Positions 1 through 9,372 of a DNA stretch of 33,619 nt are shown one piece after another. Location of the stretch: assembly GCA_025450725.1 (NCBI GenBank), contig JANWLQ010000053.1, forward strand, positions 1 to 33,619, in the 5' to 3' direction. Position numbers and translations under genes: made by a program. Below the pieces are notes generated by a model that saw nothing but the letters and a program-made list of their open reading frames with translations, was not told the origin of the DNA and did not search any database. The DNA is from Terriglobales bacterium. GTDB lineage: Bacteria > Acidobacteriota > Terriglobia > Terriglobales > SCQP01. Each line of letters begins with the position of its first letter. Within the stretch, counting starts at the first letter, position 1.

Positions 1-1353
1 CACGTCCTGGGCGGCAAGACTCCGGTCGAATTGCGCGGCACAACGCTGCTGCCGCTGGCGCATGGCAAGGCTGAGGTGCAGATTTTGCGCGGTGCGACGG
101 CCATTCATGTCGAAGTTGACAAAGTGAACCCGGCCCAACGCTTCGGACCCGAGTTCCTGACCTACGTGCTGTGGGCGATCACGCCGGACGGGCGCGCCAA
201 CAATTTGGGCGAAGTGCAGCTCCGCGGCCAGAGCGCGGAGATGAACGTGACCACCACGCTGCAGGAGTTTGGCCTGATCGTGACCGCGGAGCCATATTTT
301 GCCGTCACCCGGCCGAGCGATGTGGTCGTGATGGAAAACTTCGTGACGCCGGAAACGGTCGGCGCCACCGCTGAAGTGGAGGCCAAATACGACCTGCTCG
401 ATCGTGGAACCTACCGCCTGCACGTAGACCCCGCACAGATCACCGAACTGCCGCAGGATCCCAAGGTGCCGCTTGATTTTTATGAAGCTCAAAACGCGGT
501 GCGCATCGCGGGCTGGGTGGGCGCCTCGAACTATGCCAAAACGACCTATGAAAAGGCGCAATCGCAGTTGCAGCAATCGGAAGATTACCTGGCCCGCAAC
601 GCCGGCAAAACCCCCATTGCCACCGTCGCGCGCGAAGCCGTGCAGACCGCGGAGGACGCCCGCTTACTGACGCTGAAACGCCGCGAGCAGGAGCGTGTGG
701 CGAATGAGAAGGCCGCCACCGATGCGGCCGCCGCCGCGGCCCAGGCCGCCGCGCAGGCGGCGCAACAGCAAACCGCCGACGCCGAAGCGGCGCAACGCCA
801 GGCGGAGGCCGCGCGCGCAGCGGCGGCAGAAAACGCGGCGGCGGCGCAGCGCGCCCAGGCACAGGCCGAAGCCGCCACGCAACAGGCACAGCAGCAAACT
901 CTCGCGGCGCAACAGCAAGTCGCCGAGGCGCGCGCCAAACTGTTGGCACAGCTGAACTCAGTACTGCAAACGCGGGACAGCGCCCAAGGCCTAATCATGA
1001 ATATGTCGGACGTGCTGTTTGACCTGAATAAGGCCACGCTAGCACCCGGCGCCCAGGTGAAGCTGGCTAAGATCGCCGGCATCCTGCTCAGCTACCCCGA
1101 TTTGAAAATCCAGGTGAACGGCTATACCGACAGCACCGGCACGGACGCGTACAACCAGCAACTCTCCGAGCAGCGTGCCGCGGCCGTGCGCGACTTCCTG
1201 ACCGCGCAGGGCGTCAGCGCCAACGCCATCGGTTCCCAGGGTTTCGGCAAGAACGACCCGGTGGCCAGCAATGAAACCGCCGCCGGCCGCCAGCAGAACC
1301 GACGGGTCGAGTTGGTCGTCAATGGCGCCGCCATTGGCGGCGGCCAGAAATAA
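1..1353 (+). CDS. OmpA-family outer membrane/peptidoglycan-binding protein, 5'-truncated by the window edge
   Basis: Frame 1 is open from base 1 (HVLGGKTPVEL...). C-terminal OmpA-like domain: 'VLFDLNKATLAPGAQVKLAKIAGILLSYPDLKIQVNGYTDSTGTDAYNQQLSEQRAAAVRDFL...GKNDPVASNETAAGRQQNRRVELVV'. Central Ala/Gln-rich coiled-coil. Confidence 0.9.
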   Translation, partial: HVLGGKTPVELRGTTLLPLAHGKAEVQILRGATAIHVEVDKVNPAQRFGPEFLTYVLWAITPDGRANNLGEVQLRGQSAEMNVTTTLQEFGLIVTAEPYFAVTRPSDVVVMENFVTPETVGATAEVEAKYDLLDRGTYRLHVDPAQITELPQDPKVPLDFYEAQNAVRIAGWVGASNYAKTTYEKAQSQLQQSEDYLARNAGKTPIATVAREAVQTAEDARLLTLKRREQERVANEKAATDAAAAAAQAAAQAAQQQTADAEAAQRQAEAARAAAAENAAAAQRAQAQAEAATQQAQQQTLAAQQQVAEARAKLLAQLNSVLQTRDSAQGLIMNMSDVLFDLNKATLAPGAQVKLAKIAGILLSYPDLKIQVNGYTDSTGTDAYNQQLSEQRAAAVRDFLTAQGVSANAIGSQGFGKNDPVASNETAAGRQQNRRVELVVNGAAIGGGQK

Positions 1354-1366
1354 GTAGAATATTGAC

Positions 1367-1645
1367 GTGACACTACTCGGCCTCATTATTCTGCTCGTAA
1401 TCGCCGGTGTGTGCGGCTCCCTTGGTGCGGGCATCGGGGGATACTCACGCACCGGCTGGATCGGTTCCGTTATACTGGGCTTCATCGGCGCGGTGTTCGG
1501 GATGTGGATCGCGCGGCAGTTGACTCTGCCCCAGGTATTCGTGGTGCAGATTGGCGGGGTGGCGTTCCCGGTTGTTTGGTCGGTGGTGGGGGCGGCGGTG
1601 TTTGTCGCCATCCTGGGACTGTTCCGCGGACGGCGCAGCGACTAG
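1367..1645 (+). CDS. GlsB/YeaQ/YmgE (transglycosylase-associated-like) small membrane protein
   Basis: 92 aa, three hydrophobic segments with 'GxxGxGIGGYSRTGWIGSVILGFIGAVFGMWIAR', typical of this family. Confidence 0.7.
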   Translation: MTLLGLIILLVIAGVCGSLGAGIGGYSRTGWIGSVILGFIGAVFGMWIARQLTLPQVFVVQIGGVAFPVVWSVVGAAVFVAILGLFRGRRSD

Positions 1646-1660
1646 CAACACCGGCAGGAC

Positions 1661-2740
1661 GTGAGCGCATCCATTCTGCTGTTGAAAGTCGCGTTGATAA
1701 CCGGTTCCGGCGGGCTCATCGGCTCCTATTGTGTCAGGATGCTCTGCCAAAAGGGCTGGCGCGTAGTCGGCGTCGACAATGATCTGCGCGCCTGGTTTTT
1801 TGGTCCCCAAGGTTCGACCGCGCCGGTGGTGAAGGAGTTGGTCTCGTCCTTCAGCAGCTACGAGCATCATGCGCTTGACTTGCGCAACCGCGCCGGGGTG
1901 GCCAACCTGGTGCGTGGCACGCGTCCCGGCTTCATCATTCATACGGCGGCGCAGCCGTCGCACGACCGGGCCGCCGGCATTCCGTATGAGGATTTCGACG
2001 TGAATGCGGGCGCCACACTCAACCTGCTGGCGGCCGCGCATGATTTCGCGCCCGAGTCGCCTTTCTGCTTTACCAGCACCAACAAAGTCTATGGCGACCA
2101 ACCCAACCGCCTGGCGCTGGTGGAGACGCCGACGCGTTACGAATACGCCGACGGGCGCGACGGTATCGGCGAAGACATGTCCATCGACCAGTGCCTGCAC
2201 TCGCTTTTCGGCGCCTCGAAGCTCGCCGCCGATGTGCTGTGCCAGGAATATGGCCGCTACTTCGGCATGCCCATCGGCATCTTCCGCGGCGGTTGCCTGA
2301 CCGGCCCGCAGCACGCGGCGGTCGAACTCCATGGCTATTTGAACTACATTGTCCGATGCGCGGTGCGGGGCGAGGCGTACCTGATCCACGGCTACAAGGG
2401 CAAGCAGGTGCGCGATCAGATTCACGCCGCCGACGTGGCCGCGCTGTTTCTGCATTTCCACGGAGCGCCTCGGGCCGGCGAGGTGTACAACCTGGGCGGA
2501 GGGCGCGGCAATAGTCTTTCGATTCTTGAGACCATTGCCGCCCTCGAGGCGCGCGGTTACGCGCTGCGTGCCAGCTACGACGACACCGCCCGGCGCGGCG
2601 ACCACATCTGCTACATTTCCGACCTCGGGAAGCTGCACGCCCATTTCCCCGGCTGGAAATTGGCCTATGGGCGGGAGGCCATTCTCGACGAAATAGTCGC
2701 GTATTTCGAGGCCCGCGCCGATGTTGCCCGAGCCGCCTGA
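1661..2740 (+). CDS. NAD-dependent epimerase/dehydratase, CDP-tyvelose/paratose 2-epimerase-like
   Basis: Rossmann motif 'VALITGSGGLIGSYCVRMLCQKGWRVVGVDND'; 'FTSTNKVYGD'; 'YNLGGGRGNSLSILE'. An alternative TTG start at 1682 is possible. Confidence 0.85.
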   Translation: MSASILLLKVALITGSGGLIGSYCVRMLCQKGWRVVGVDNDLRAWFFGPQGSTAPVVKELVSSFSSYEHHALDLRNRAGVANLVRGTRPGFIIHTAAQPSHDRAAGIPYEDFDVNAGATLNLLAAAHDFAPESPFCFTSTNKVYGDQPNRLALVETPTRYEYADGRDGIGEDMSIDQCLHSLFGASKLAADVLCQEYGRYFGMPIGIFRGGCLTGPQHAAVELHGYLNYIVRCAVRGEAYLIHGYKGKQVRDQIHAADVAALFLHFHGAPRAGEVYNLGGGRGNSLSILETIAALEARGYALRASYDDTARRGDHICYISDLGKLHAHFPGWKLAYGREAILDEIVAYFEARADVARAA

Positions 2741-2816
2741 ATTCGGCCGACCCAGCCAGATCGCCGACAAATTTGTTACCCGCCCCCGCGACGTGCTAAA
2801 TTGATTGTTCCCCCGT

Positions 2817-3659
2817 ATGAAGAAGCCCCTGCAGGAAATCAAGGTCGCGCATTCCCCTGACTCCGACGACGCGTTCATGTTTTACGCGCTGGCGACCAAC
2901 AAAGTCGGAATTCCGGGAGTCAAGTTCACTCATGTTCTCTCCGATATAGAGGATTTGAACCGGCGCGCACTGGCGGGGGAGTTTGAGGTTTCGGCGGTGA
3001 GCTTCCATGCGTATCCCTATTTGCAGGATCGCTACCGCCTGCTGAACCATGGCGGCAGCGTCGGCTACGGTTACGGTCCGATGATCGTCGCCGCGCACCC
3101 GATGAGCACGGAGGAGGCGTTGAGCAAGACCATCGCCATCGCCGGCGAGCGCACCACGTCGGCGCTGGCGCTGCGACTTTGTTCGCCGGAAGTTAAAACC
3201 GTGATCATGCCCTTTGACCACATTATCGATGCGATTGTGGAGGGCCGGGTCGAGGCCGGGCTGCTCATCCACGAAGGCCAGCTCACTTACTCGGCGAGCG
3301 GATTGCACAAAGTGCTCGACCTCGGCCGTTGGTGGCTCGAGGAAACCTCGCTGCCGCTGCCGCTCGGCGGCAATGTGGTACGGCGCGATATTCCCGAGGC
3401 CTTTGCGGTCAAGCTTTCGAAGGTGTTGAAGGCGTCGATTCAGTACGGCCTCGATCACCGGGACGAAGCCCTGGCCTACGCGCACCAGTTCGCGCGCGAT
3501 ATGGACACTCACCTGGCCGATCAATTTGTGGGCATGTACGTGAATGAGCGCACCCTGGCTTACGGCGCCGACGATAAGCGCGCCATCACGGAGTTGCTCA
3601 ACCGCGCGCACCAAGCGGGGATCATTCCCGTCGCGCCCAAGCTCGACTTTCTCGATTAA
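2817..3659 (+). CDS. MqnA/MqnD/periplasmic-binding-like family protein (possible menaquinone futalosine pathway)
   Basis: N-terminus 'IKVAHSPDSDDAFMFYALATNKV' resembles MqnD 'SPCPNDTFIFYAL'; 'GERTTSALALRL', 'LIHEGQLTYS', 'LPLGGNVVRRDI'. ORF track starts at TTG 2805; ATG 2817 preferred. Confidence 0.75.
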   Translation: MKKPLQEIKVAHSPDSDDAFMFYALATNKVGIPGVKFTHVLSDIEDLNRRALAGEFEVSAVSFHAYPYLQDRYRLLNHGGSVGYGYGPMIVAAHPMSTEEALSKTIAIAGERTTSALALRLCSPEVKTVIMPFDHIIDAIVEGRVEAGLLIHEGQLTYSASGLHKVLDLGRWWLEETSLPLPLGGNVVRRDIPEAFAVKLSKVLKASIQYGLDHRDEALAYAHQFARDMDTHLADQFVGMYVNERTLAYGADDKRAITELLNRAHQAGIIPVAPKLDFLD

Positions 3660-3663
3660 CACT

Positions 3664-4374
3664 ATGAACGCGGGCGAACGCCTTATCGTCGCGCTCGACC
3701 TCCCGGCGCTGGCGCCGGCGCTGCGCCTGGTGGACCGGCTCGACGGCCTGGTGTCGTTTTACAAAGTGGGGCTCGAGCTGTTCACCGCCGCCGGTCCCGA
3801 GGCGGTCACCGCGCTCGTCTCCCGCGGACACCGCGTGTTCCTGGATCTGAAGCTCTACGATGTGCCGGAGACGGTGAAGCGGGCGGCCCGCGCCGCCGGC
3901 ACGCTGGGCGCGACCTTTCTTACCGTCCACGAAGCGGGCGCGACGGTGGCCGCGGCAGTTGAGGGAGCGGCTACGACCAGCGTCGGCATTCTGGCCGTGA
4001 CGGTGCTGACCAGCATGGATGCCGGCGATCTCAGCTCGATGGGCATCGCGGGAACTGTGAATGAGGTGGTACTCAAGCGCGCCGCGCGCGCGCAGGCCGC
4101 CGGCGCCGCCGGAGTCATTGCGTCTCCGCTCGAAGCCAGCGCCATTCGAAAACAGGCAGGCGGCGAGTTCCTCATTGTCACGCCGGGCATTCGCCCTGAA
4201 GGCGGCGATCCGGGAGACCAGAAGCGTTTGGCAACGCCCGCAGCCGCGATCGCCGCCGGCGCCGATTATCTGGTGGTGGGCCGGCCGCTGAAAAACGCGC
4301 CCGACCCACGCGCCGCCGCGCAAGCGATCATCGAACAAATGCAATCCTCGTTCGCAAAACGCCCAGCCGGTTGA
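3664..4374 (+). CDS. pyrF: Orotidine 5'-phosphate decarboxylase
   Basis: 'LIVALDLPAL', 'VSFYKVGLELFTAAG', 'VFLDLKLYDVPETV', 'IVTPGIRPEGGDPGDQKRLATPAAAIAAGADYLVVGRPL'. Start moved in to ATG 3664. Confidence 0.95.
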   Translation: MNAGERLIVALDLPALAPALRLVDRLDGLVSFYKVGLELFTAAGPEAVTALVSRGHRVFLDLKLYDVPETVKRAARAAGTLGATFLTVHEAGATVAAAVEGAATTSVGILAVTVLTSMDAGDLSSMGIAGTVNEVVLKRAARAQAAGAAGVIASPLEASAIRKQAGGEFLIVTPGIRPEGGDPGDQKRLATPAAAIAAGADYLVVGRPLKNAPDPRAAAQAIIEQMQSSFAKRPAG

Positions 4375-4390
4375 TTTAGCTTCGTGCGCG

Positions 4391-4433
4391 CTAGTGTAGA
4401 GGGTCAGTCGCGATTTCTGACACACTACGCTAG
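4391..4433. terminator. Imperfect hairpin between convergent pyrF and the MFS gene; candidate bidirectional terminator
   Basis: CTAGTGTAGAGGGTCAG (4391-4407) / loop TCGCGATTT / CTGACACACTACGCTAG (4417-4433): 14 of 17 Watson-Crick plus one G-T pair. Confidence 0.5.
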
Positions 4434-5983
4434 TGGGCGGCGACCATTTTGGTGCTTTTGGGGCGGCGCATCAGTAGCACCAATGGCGTCATGAAGAAGA
4501 AAATGGCGGCCAGGAGGAAGAAGACCTCGACGAAGCTGAGCAGGGTGGACTGCTGCTGCAACATTCCGTACACAGCGCCAAGCGCCTGGTGGCCGGCGGT
4601 CGCGGCATCGGAGCCGCTGCGCATGAAGGCGCCGGTGAGCGCATGCAGCATATTGCGATAAGCCGGATTGGCCGGGGTGAGGTGCGCCACCAGGCGGTTC
4701 TGGTGGAATTGGCCGCGCCGCGCGATCAGCGTCGTCACCGACGAAATCCCGGCGCTGGCGCCGAGGTTGCGCATCAGGTTGAACAAACTGGTGGCGTTGC
4801 CCATCTCGGCGTTGGAAACCGGATCCATCGTCACCGTCGTCAGCGGCACAAAGATGAACGCCATGGCCGCGCCTTGAATCACCTGCGGCCAAAAGATATC
4901 CCAAGTTCCCGAGCTCAAGTTAAAGTGCGAGAACGCCAGCAGGCTCCAGGAGCCGGTCAACAGACCCAAGGCGAGCAGGATGCGGGGATCCCACTTGCGG
5001 CTGAGGAGCAGCCCGGTGATGGGCATGAAAATAATCGCGCCGATGCCGCGCGGGCTGGTCCACAATCCGGCTGAAACCGCGGAGTAGCCGAGCAGAGTTT
5101 GCAGGAAGATCGGCAGCAGCACCAGGCTGCCATAGAGCACGAAGCCCAGCAGCGTCATCAGGAAGACGCCGGTGGCGTAGGTGCGGCTCTTGAATACGCG
5201 CAAGTGCACGATAGGATCCTTGACCCGCAGTTCGCGCACCACGAAGGCGGTCAGCGCGATGAGCGTGATGACGCAGAGCACGACGATGTAGTTCGAACCA
5301 AACCAATCCGCCTCCTGCCCCTTGTCGAGCACGATCTGCAGTGCGCTGATGCCGACGGCCAACATGCCGAAGCCCCAGAAATCGATCTTGCCGCCCTGCG
5401 GCTTGATGTAGGACGGGTCCTTGATGAACGTCCGCGTCATCAGGATGCTGAGAATGCCGATGGGGAGGTTGATGTAGAACACCCAGCGCCAGGAGTAGGC
5501 ATCGGTGAGATAGCCGCCCAGCGTCGGACCCAGGATGGGCGCGACCACGATGCCGAGGCCCCAGAACGCCATCGCCTTGCCGCGCTGCTCGGGGGGAAAC
5601 GTCTCCAGCAAGATGGCCTGGGAAATCGGCTGCAAGGCGCCACCGGCCGCTCCCTGCATGATACGGAATAACACCAGCAGCGGCAGCGTCGGGGCGATGC
5701 CGCAGAGCAGGCTGGCGGCGGTGAAACCGGTGACGGCGGTGATCAACAGGCGTTTGCGTCCGAACTGGTTGGCGAGCCAACCGGTGATCGGCAGCACGAT
5801 GGCGTTGGCCACCAGGTACGACGTCAGCACCCAGGTCGCCTCGTCGATCGTCGCCGATAGGCTGCCGGCAATGTGCGGCAAGCTGACGTTGACCACCGAA
5901 GTGTCGAGCACCTCGAGAAAGGTACTCAACATCACCGTGATCGCGATGATCCACGGATTTATTAGTGGTTCTTCGTTTTCCAC
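4430..5983 (-). CDS. DHA2-family MFS multidrug transporter (EmrB/QacA type)
   Basis: 517 aa, about 14 hydrophobic segments; 'VVNVSLPHIAGSLSATIDEATWVLTSYLVANAIVLPITGWL', 'GAAGGALQPISQAIL', 'GWRWVFYINLPIGI'-like motif. Confidence 0.93.
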   Translation of the reverse strand: MENEEPLINPWIIAITVMLSTFLEVLDTSVVNVSLPHIAGSLSATIDEATWVLTSYLVANAIVLPITGWLANQFGRKRLLITAVTGFTAASLLCGIAPTLPLLVLFRIMQGAAGGALQPISQAILLETFPPEQRGKAMAFWGLGIVVAPILGPTLGGYLTDAYSWRWVFYINLPIGILSILMTRTFIKDPSYIKPQGGKIDFWGFGMLAVGISALQIVLDKGQEADWFGSNYIVVLCVITLIALTAFVVRELRVKDPIVHLRVFKSRTYATGVFLMTLLGFVLYGSLVLLPIFLQTLLGYSAVSAGLWTSPRGIGAIIFMPITGLLLSRKWDPRILLALGLLTGSWSLLAFSHFNLSSGTWDIFWPQVIQGAAMAFIFVPLTTVTMDPVSNAEMGNATSLFNLMRNLGASAGISSVTTLIARRGQFHQNRLVAHLTPANPAYRNMLHALTGAFMRSGSDAATAGHQALGAVYGMLQQQSTLLSFVEVFFLLAAIFFFMTPLVLLMRRPKSTKMVAAH

Positions 5984-5984
5984 G

Positions 5985-7229
5985 CTATTTGGTAAATACG
6001 GTTGCTTCGACCGACATGCCCGGACGCAGCCGGGAGAGATCCTGCCCCGGTGCGAAAACCAGCTTGACCGGGACGCGCTGCACCACCTTGACGTAGTTTC
6101 CGGTGGCGTTCTCGGGCGGCAACAGGCTGAACACGGAGCCGGTGCCCGCGCCCAGCGAGTTCACGGTGGCGTGCAGCGACTGGCCGAAGGCGTCGACCGA
6201 TACATCGGCGCGCTGCCCGGCGTGCATTAACTTCAATTGCGTTTCCTTGAAATTGGCGATCACCCAGACGTCGTTGATGGGCACCACCACGAGCGCGGTT
6301 TCGCCGGGGGCGAAACGCTGGCCCAGTTCGACGTGCTTGTCCCCGACCTGTCCGTCGGAGGGGGCGGTCACGACGGTGAAATCCAGATTGAGCTGCGCTT
6401 CGGCCAAGGCGGCCTGCGCCTGGGCGACCTTCGCTTGCGCCAACTTCTGCTGCGAACGGCTGACCGCCAATTGCTGGGGGGCGCTAGCAGCGGAGCGCAC
6501 GGCGGCCGCGGCCTGGGCGATCTTGCTCTGCGCGACCTGCGCGCCGGCGGTGGCGCTGGCGATGCGCTGCTGGGCGGCGGTGGCGTTGGCCTGGGCTGCC
6601 TGCACCTGCGCCGCCGCGGATTTCGCCGCGGTGGCAATCTGGTCGTACTGCATTTGGCTGACTTCCTGTTTCGCCACCAACTGGCGGTAGCGCTGCTCGT
6701 TGTCGGAGGCATTCTGGGCATTGGCCTGCGCCTGCGATACGGCGGCCTGGGCGGCGGCATAGTCGGCGCGGGCGACATCGAGCTGACGGTTGGCGAGGCT
6801 TTCCGACGCTTGCGCTTCCTGAAGTCCAGCTTGTGCGCCGCTAAGGTTGCCACCGCTCGACGCGGCGGTAATGGGCACGTCGCTGGCCGAAGCCTTAGCC
6901 TGCGCCTGGGCGGCGAGCAAGTTGGCCTGGGCCTGCTGCAACGCCGCGCGGTAGTCGCGGTCGTCCAGCCGGAACAGCACCTGGCCAGTCTTGACGCTTT
7001 GGTTGTCGGTCACATCGACCTCGACCACGGTGCCGGCCACGCGCGGCGCGACCGCCTCGACGTGGCCCTGGATCTGGGCATCGTCGGTGGATTCGCGGTT
7101 GTGGTAGTAAAGGTAAAATGCGACGGCGCCGATCAGCAATACTGCCGCCACCCCGAGGATCACCTTTCCGCGCTTGCGGCGCGGGGCCGCGGTCTGGTTT
7201 TTCTTCTCCGTCTGTTCCATGGTTTCCAT
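5985..7229 (-). CDS. HlyD/EmrA-family membrane fusion protein
   Basis: N-terminal TM; 'ESTDDAQIQGHVEAVAPRVAGTVVEVDVTDNQSVKTGQVLFRLDDRDYRAAL'; Ala/Gln-rich coiled-coil; 'TVVTAPSDGQVGDKHVELGQRFAPGETALVVVP'. Confidence 0.93.
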   Translation of the reverse strand: METMEQTEKKNQTAAPRRKRGKVILGVAAVLLIGAVAFYLYYHNRESTDDAQIQGHVEAVAPRVAGTVVEVDVTDNQSVKTGQVLFRLDDRDYRAALQQAQANLLAAQAQAKASASDVPITAASSGGNLSGAQAGLQEAQASESLANRQLDVARADYAAAQAAVSQAQANAQNASDNEQRYRQLVAKQEVSQMQYDQIATAAKSAAAQVQAAQANATAAQQRIASATAGAQVAQSKIAQAAAAVRSAASAPQQLAVSRSQQKLAQAKVAQAQAALAEAQLNLDFTVVTAPSDGQVGDKHVELGQRFAPGETALVVVPINDVWVIANFKETQLKLMHAGQRADVSVDAFGQSLHATVNSLGAGTGSVFSLLPPENATGNYVKVVQRVPVKLVFAPGQDLSRLRPGMSVEATVFTK

Positions 7230-7248
7230 TGCTGCTGCTCCGTCCTTC

Positions 7249-8664
7249 TTATTGCGGCAAATACTGCTGATATCCGCTCACCGCCACCCCCAGCGCCTGG
7301 GCCAGCATGGCTTTGGCGAGGTTGTAGGCGTAAACGCTGGCGATATACGACTCGTCGGCGTCGGCGACCGATTGCTGCGCCTGCACCACTTCGAGGTTAT
7401 CGGCGACTCCGGCGCGGAAACGATCCTGGGCCAGAGTCAGCTCCTGGTCGGCGAGGCTCTTGGCATCCTGCGCCACTTGCACCTGCGAACGGTTGCTGTC
7501 GAGATCGAGGAGCGCAGAGCGGACCTGCAAGTCAATCTGGGCGCGCAGATCGGCCACCCGGTTGTTGGCGTCGCGCAGATGGGCTTCAGCGCGGATGCGA
7601 TCCGCCTTATACAATCCGCCGGCGAAAATCGGCAGCTGCGCGGTAATGCCGACCGCATAGATGGGGCGATTGGAATCGAGCTCGTGGCCAATATTGCCGT
7701 AATTGCCGTTAAGCGCCAGCGTGGGCAATTGTTGGTCGCGCGCGGCAGCCACCAGAAACTGCGCCGCGCGGGCCTGGGCCTGGGCGCTCCTATAGTCGGC
7801 GCGGGCCGCCAACGCCTGGCTCACCGCGCTCGACAGTTCCGGCGGCGTAAGTGGGGCGTAAGGCACAGGCGACGCCAGAGTGAAGTCCTGCTCGGGCGCC
7901 ATTCCAATCGCGCGCGCCAATTGCAGGCGCTGCTTGGCCAGCGCATTCTGCTGCGCGGTCAGGAGCTGGCGCTGGCGATCGCGCTGCACTTGCGCGCGCA
8001 CCGCGGCCAGGGCGCCGACTGTTCCCGCCTTGAGCATGTCTTGCGCCTGTTGCAAAGCAGTTTCGGCGGCGGTCAGCTCGGCTTGCGCCGCCGTGACCCG
8101 GCTTTGGTCGGCGACGCTGAGCAAATATTGGTTGGCCACCGCGAGCACGACCATTTCACGGGTGGATTGCAAGTCATCGTGCGCGGCGGCTTCGAAGCCG
8201 CGCGCCGCCCGCGTGCTCTGGAGCGCGGACAAATCGACCAGGGGGACATTGGCTGCGGCGCTGGCCTGGAAAACATCAAAGGGCCCAACGATCGGAGAGA
8301 GACCGGGAAAGCTGAAGCCGAAGGCCGCAAGATTGATCTTCTGCCGCACCTCGCCGGCTGAGGCATCCACTCGCGGCAGGAGCGCCGCCAGGGCGGTCAT
8401 ACGCTGCGCCCGCGCCTGCTCGGTCGAGCTGGCGGAGAGCAGCGCCGCCAAGTTGTTGCGCAATCCGCGCTCGATGGCATCATTCAGAGTCAACGTGATG
8501 TTGGTTCCGGTGGCCGGCGCCGGCGCCACACCCCCCTGGAGCGTCGCGGCATTCGCCGGATTCGTGAGCGGCGCCACCGGCCCGGGACGCGTCGCCTGCG
8601 CCGGCGGCAGGCCTTGCGCAGCTCCCACGGCGCCCATTGCCACAATCAAAATCAAACTCTTCAT
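7249..8664 (-). CDS. TolC-family outer membrane efflux protein
   Basis: 'LTLNDAIERGLRNNLAAL', two repeated coiled-coil halves, 'LAQDRFRAGVADNLEVVQAQQSVADADESYIASVYAYNLAKAMLAQALG'. Signal-like start MKSLILIVAMGAVGAAQG at 8664. Confidence 0.92.
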   Translation of the reverse strand: MKSLILIVAMGAVGAAQGLPPAQATRPGPVAPLTNPANAATLQGGVAPAPATGTNITLTLNDAIERGLRNNLAALLSASSTEQARAQRMTALAALLPRVDASAGEVRQKINLAAFGFSFPGLSPIVGPFDVFQASAAANVPLVDLSALQSTRAARGFEAAAHDDLQSTREMVVLAVANQYLLSVADQSRVTAAQAELTAAETALQQAQDMLKAGTVGALAAVRAQVQRDRQRQLLTAQQNALAKQRLQLARAIGMAPEQDFTLASPVPYAPLTPPELSSAVSQALAARADYRSAQAQARAAQFLVAAARDQQLPTLALNGNYGNIGHELDSNRPIYAVGITAQLPIFAGGLYKADRIRAEAHLRDANNRVADLRAQIDLQVRSALLDLDSNRSQVQVAQDAKSLADQELTLAQDRFRAGVADNLEVVQAQQSVADADESYIASVYAYNLAKAMLAQALGVAVSGYQQYLPQ

Positions 8665-9299
8665 GAACGGGTTTCCTCCGAACTCTTCACCCCACTCCAA
8701 AAAAGGTCAAATACAAACTGTTCGGCGTCAAAATCGGCGCTCTGACCGGCGATACCGGCGAATCGCATAGCGAATACCGCTTTGGTCAGCTCCATCAACG
8801 CCATCGCGGTTTCCAAGCTCGGCACGTGGCGCAGTTCGCCGTTGCGCATGCCCTCCTCGAGTACGTCGGCGAGATACCGCGCCGCTTGTTGATATAGCTC
8901 CCGCATCGGCACTTGATGGGGCGCGGGCTGGCCACACATCTGGCCGAATTCGGTCAGGTACATGCGCAAGAACTGTTCGTCGGAGCGCAAAAAATCAAAG
9001 CGCACCTTAAGTGCCACTCGCAACTTGGCCCGTGCGCCGTGAGTCGCCTCGACTTCGCGGCATGTGCGCTCGAACATCTCCTTGAATCGGGCGCTAAGAG
9101 CTTTCCAGAAAATGTCGTCTTTGCTCGAATAGTAGAGGTAGAGGGTGCCCTTGGCTACGCCCGCTTCGGCCGCGATCAGATCCACGGTCGCCGCAGCGAA
9201 GCCGTGCTCGGCAAATACCTTACGGGCCGCCTGGAGAATCTCGGCCTCACGGAATTCGGTTAACGCCTGCCGTCGAGTTTTGCCTTCCACGCCGCTCAT
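8661..9299 (-). CDS. TetR/AcrR-family transcriptional regulator
   Basis: 'EILQAARKVFAEHGFAAATVDLIAAEAGVAKGTLYLYYSSKDDIFWKAL' HTH; first gene of the efflux operon. Confidence 0.95.
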   Translation of the reverse strand: MSGVEGKTRRQALTEFREAEILQAARKVFAEHGFAAATVDLIAAEAGVAKGTLYLYYSSKDDIFWKALSARFKEMFERTCREVEATHGARAKLRVALKVRFDFLRSDEQFLRMYLTEFGQMCGQPAPHQVPMRELYQQAARYLADVLEEGMRNGELRHVPSLETAMALMELTKAVFAMRFAGIAGQSADFDAEQFVFDLFWSGVKSSEETRS

Positions 9300-9308
9300 A
9301 AATTAAGA

Positions 9309-9345
9309 ACTGACACGTCAGTCCATTGACTACACGTTCAGTCTA
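9309..9345 (-). promoter_or_regulatory. Probable TetR operator overlapping the efflux operon promoter start
   Basis: Dyad ACTGAC-AC-GTCAGT at 9309-9322, followed by a related imperfect copy TGACTACACGTTCAGT (9327-9342), directly upstream of the tetR start (9299). Confidence 0.6.
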
Positions 9346-9369
9346 GCGCACGTGGCAGAACTTTGGCAA
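9340..9369 (-). promoter_or_regulatory. Candidate sigma70 promoter of the tetR-tolC-hlyD-MFS operon
   Basis: Minus strand: TTGCCA (9369-9364), 18-nt spacer, TAGACT (9345-9340). Confidence 0.45.
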
Positions 9370-9372
9370 ACT

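Noticed and set aside
700-960. Ala/Gln-rich low-complexity DNA as a possible repeat array
   Set aside because: Explained by the coiled-coil segment of the OmpA-family protein; no regular repeat period.
1445-2878. 477-aa minus-strand ORF antisense to the epimerase
   Set aside because: Shadow ORF of a GC-rich gene: no recognisable domain, and the sense strand has a clear epimerase.
6237-8361. Plus-strand ORFs of 469 and 395 aa opposite hlyD/tolC
   Set aside because: Antisense of coiled-coil Ala/Gln-rich genes with repetitive Gly/Leu/Arg composition; not coding.
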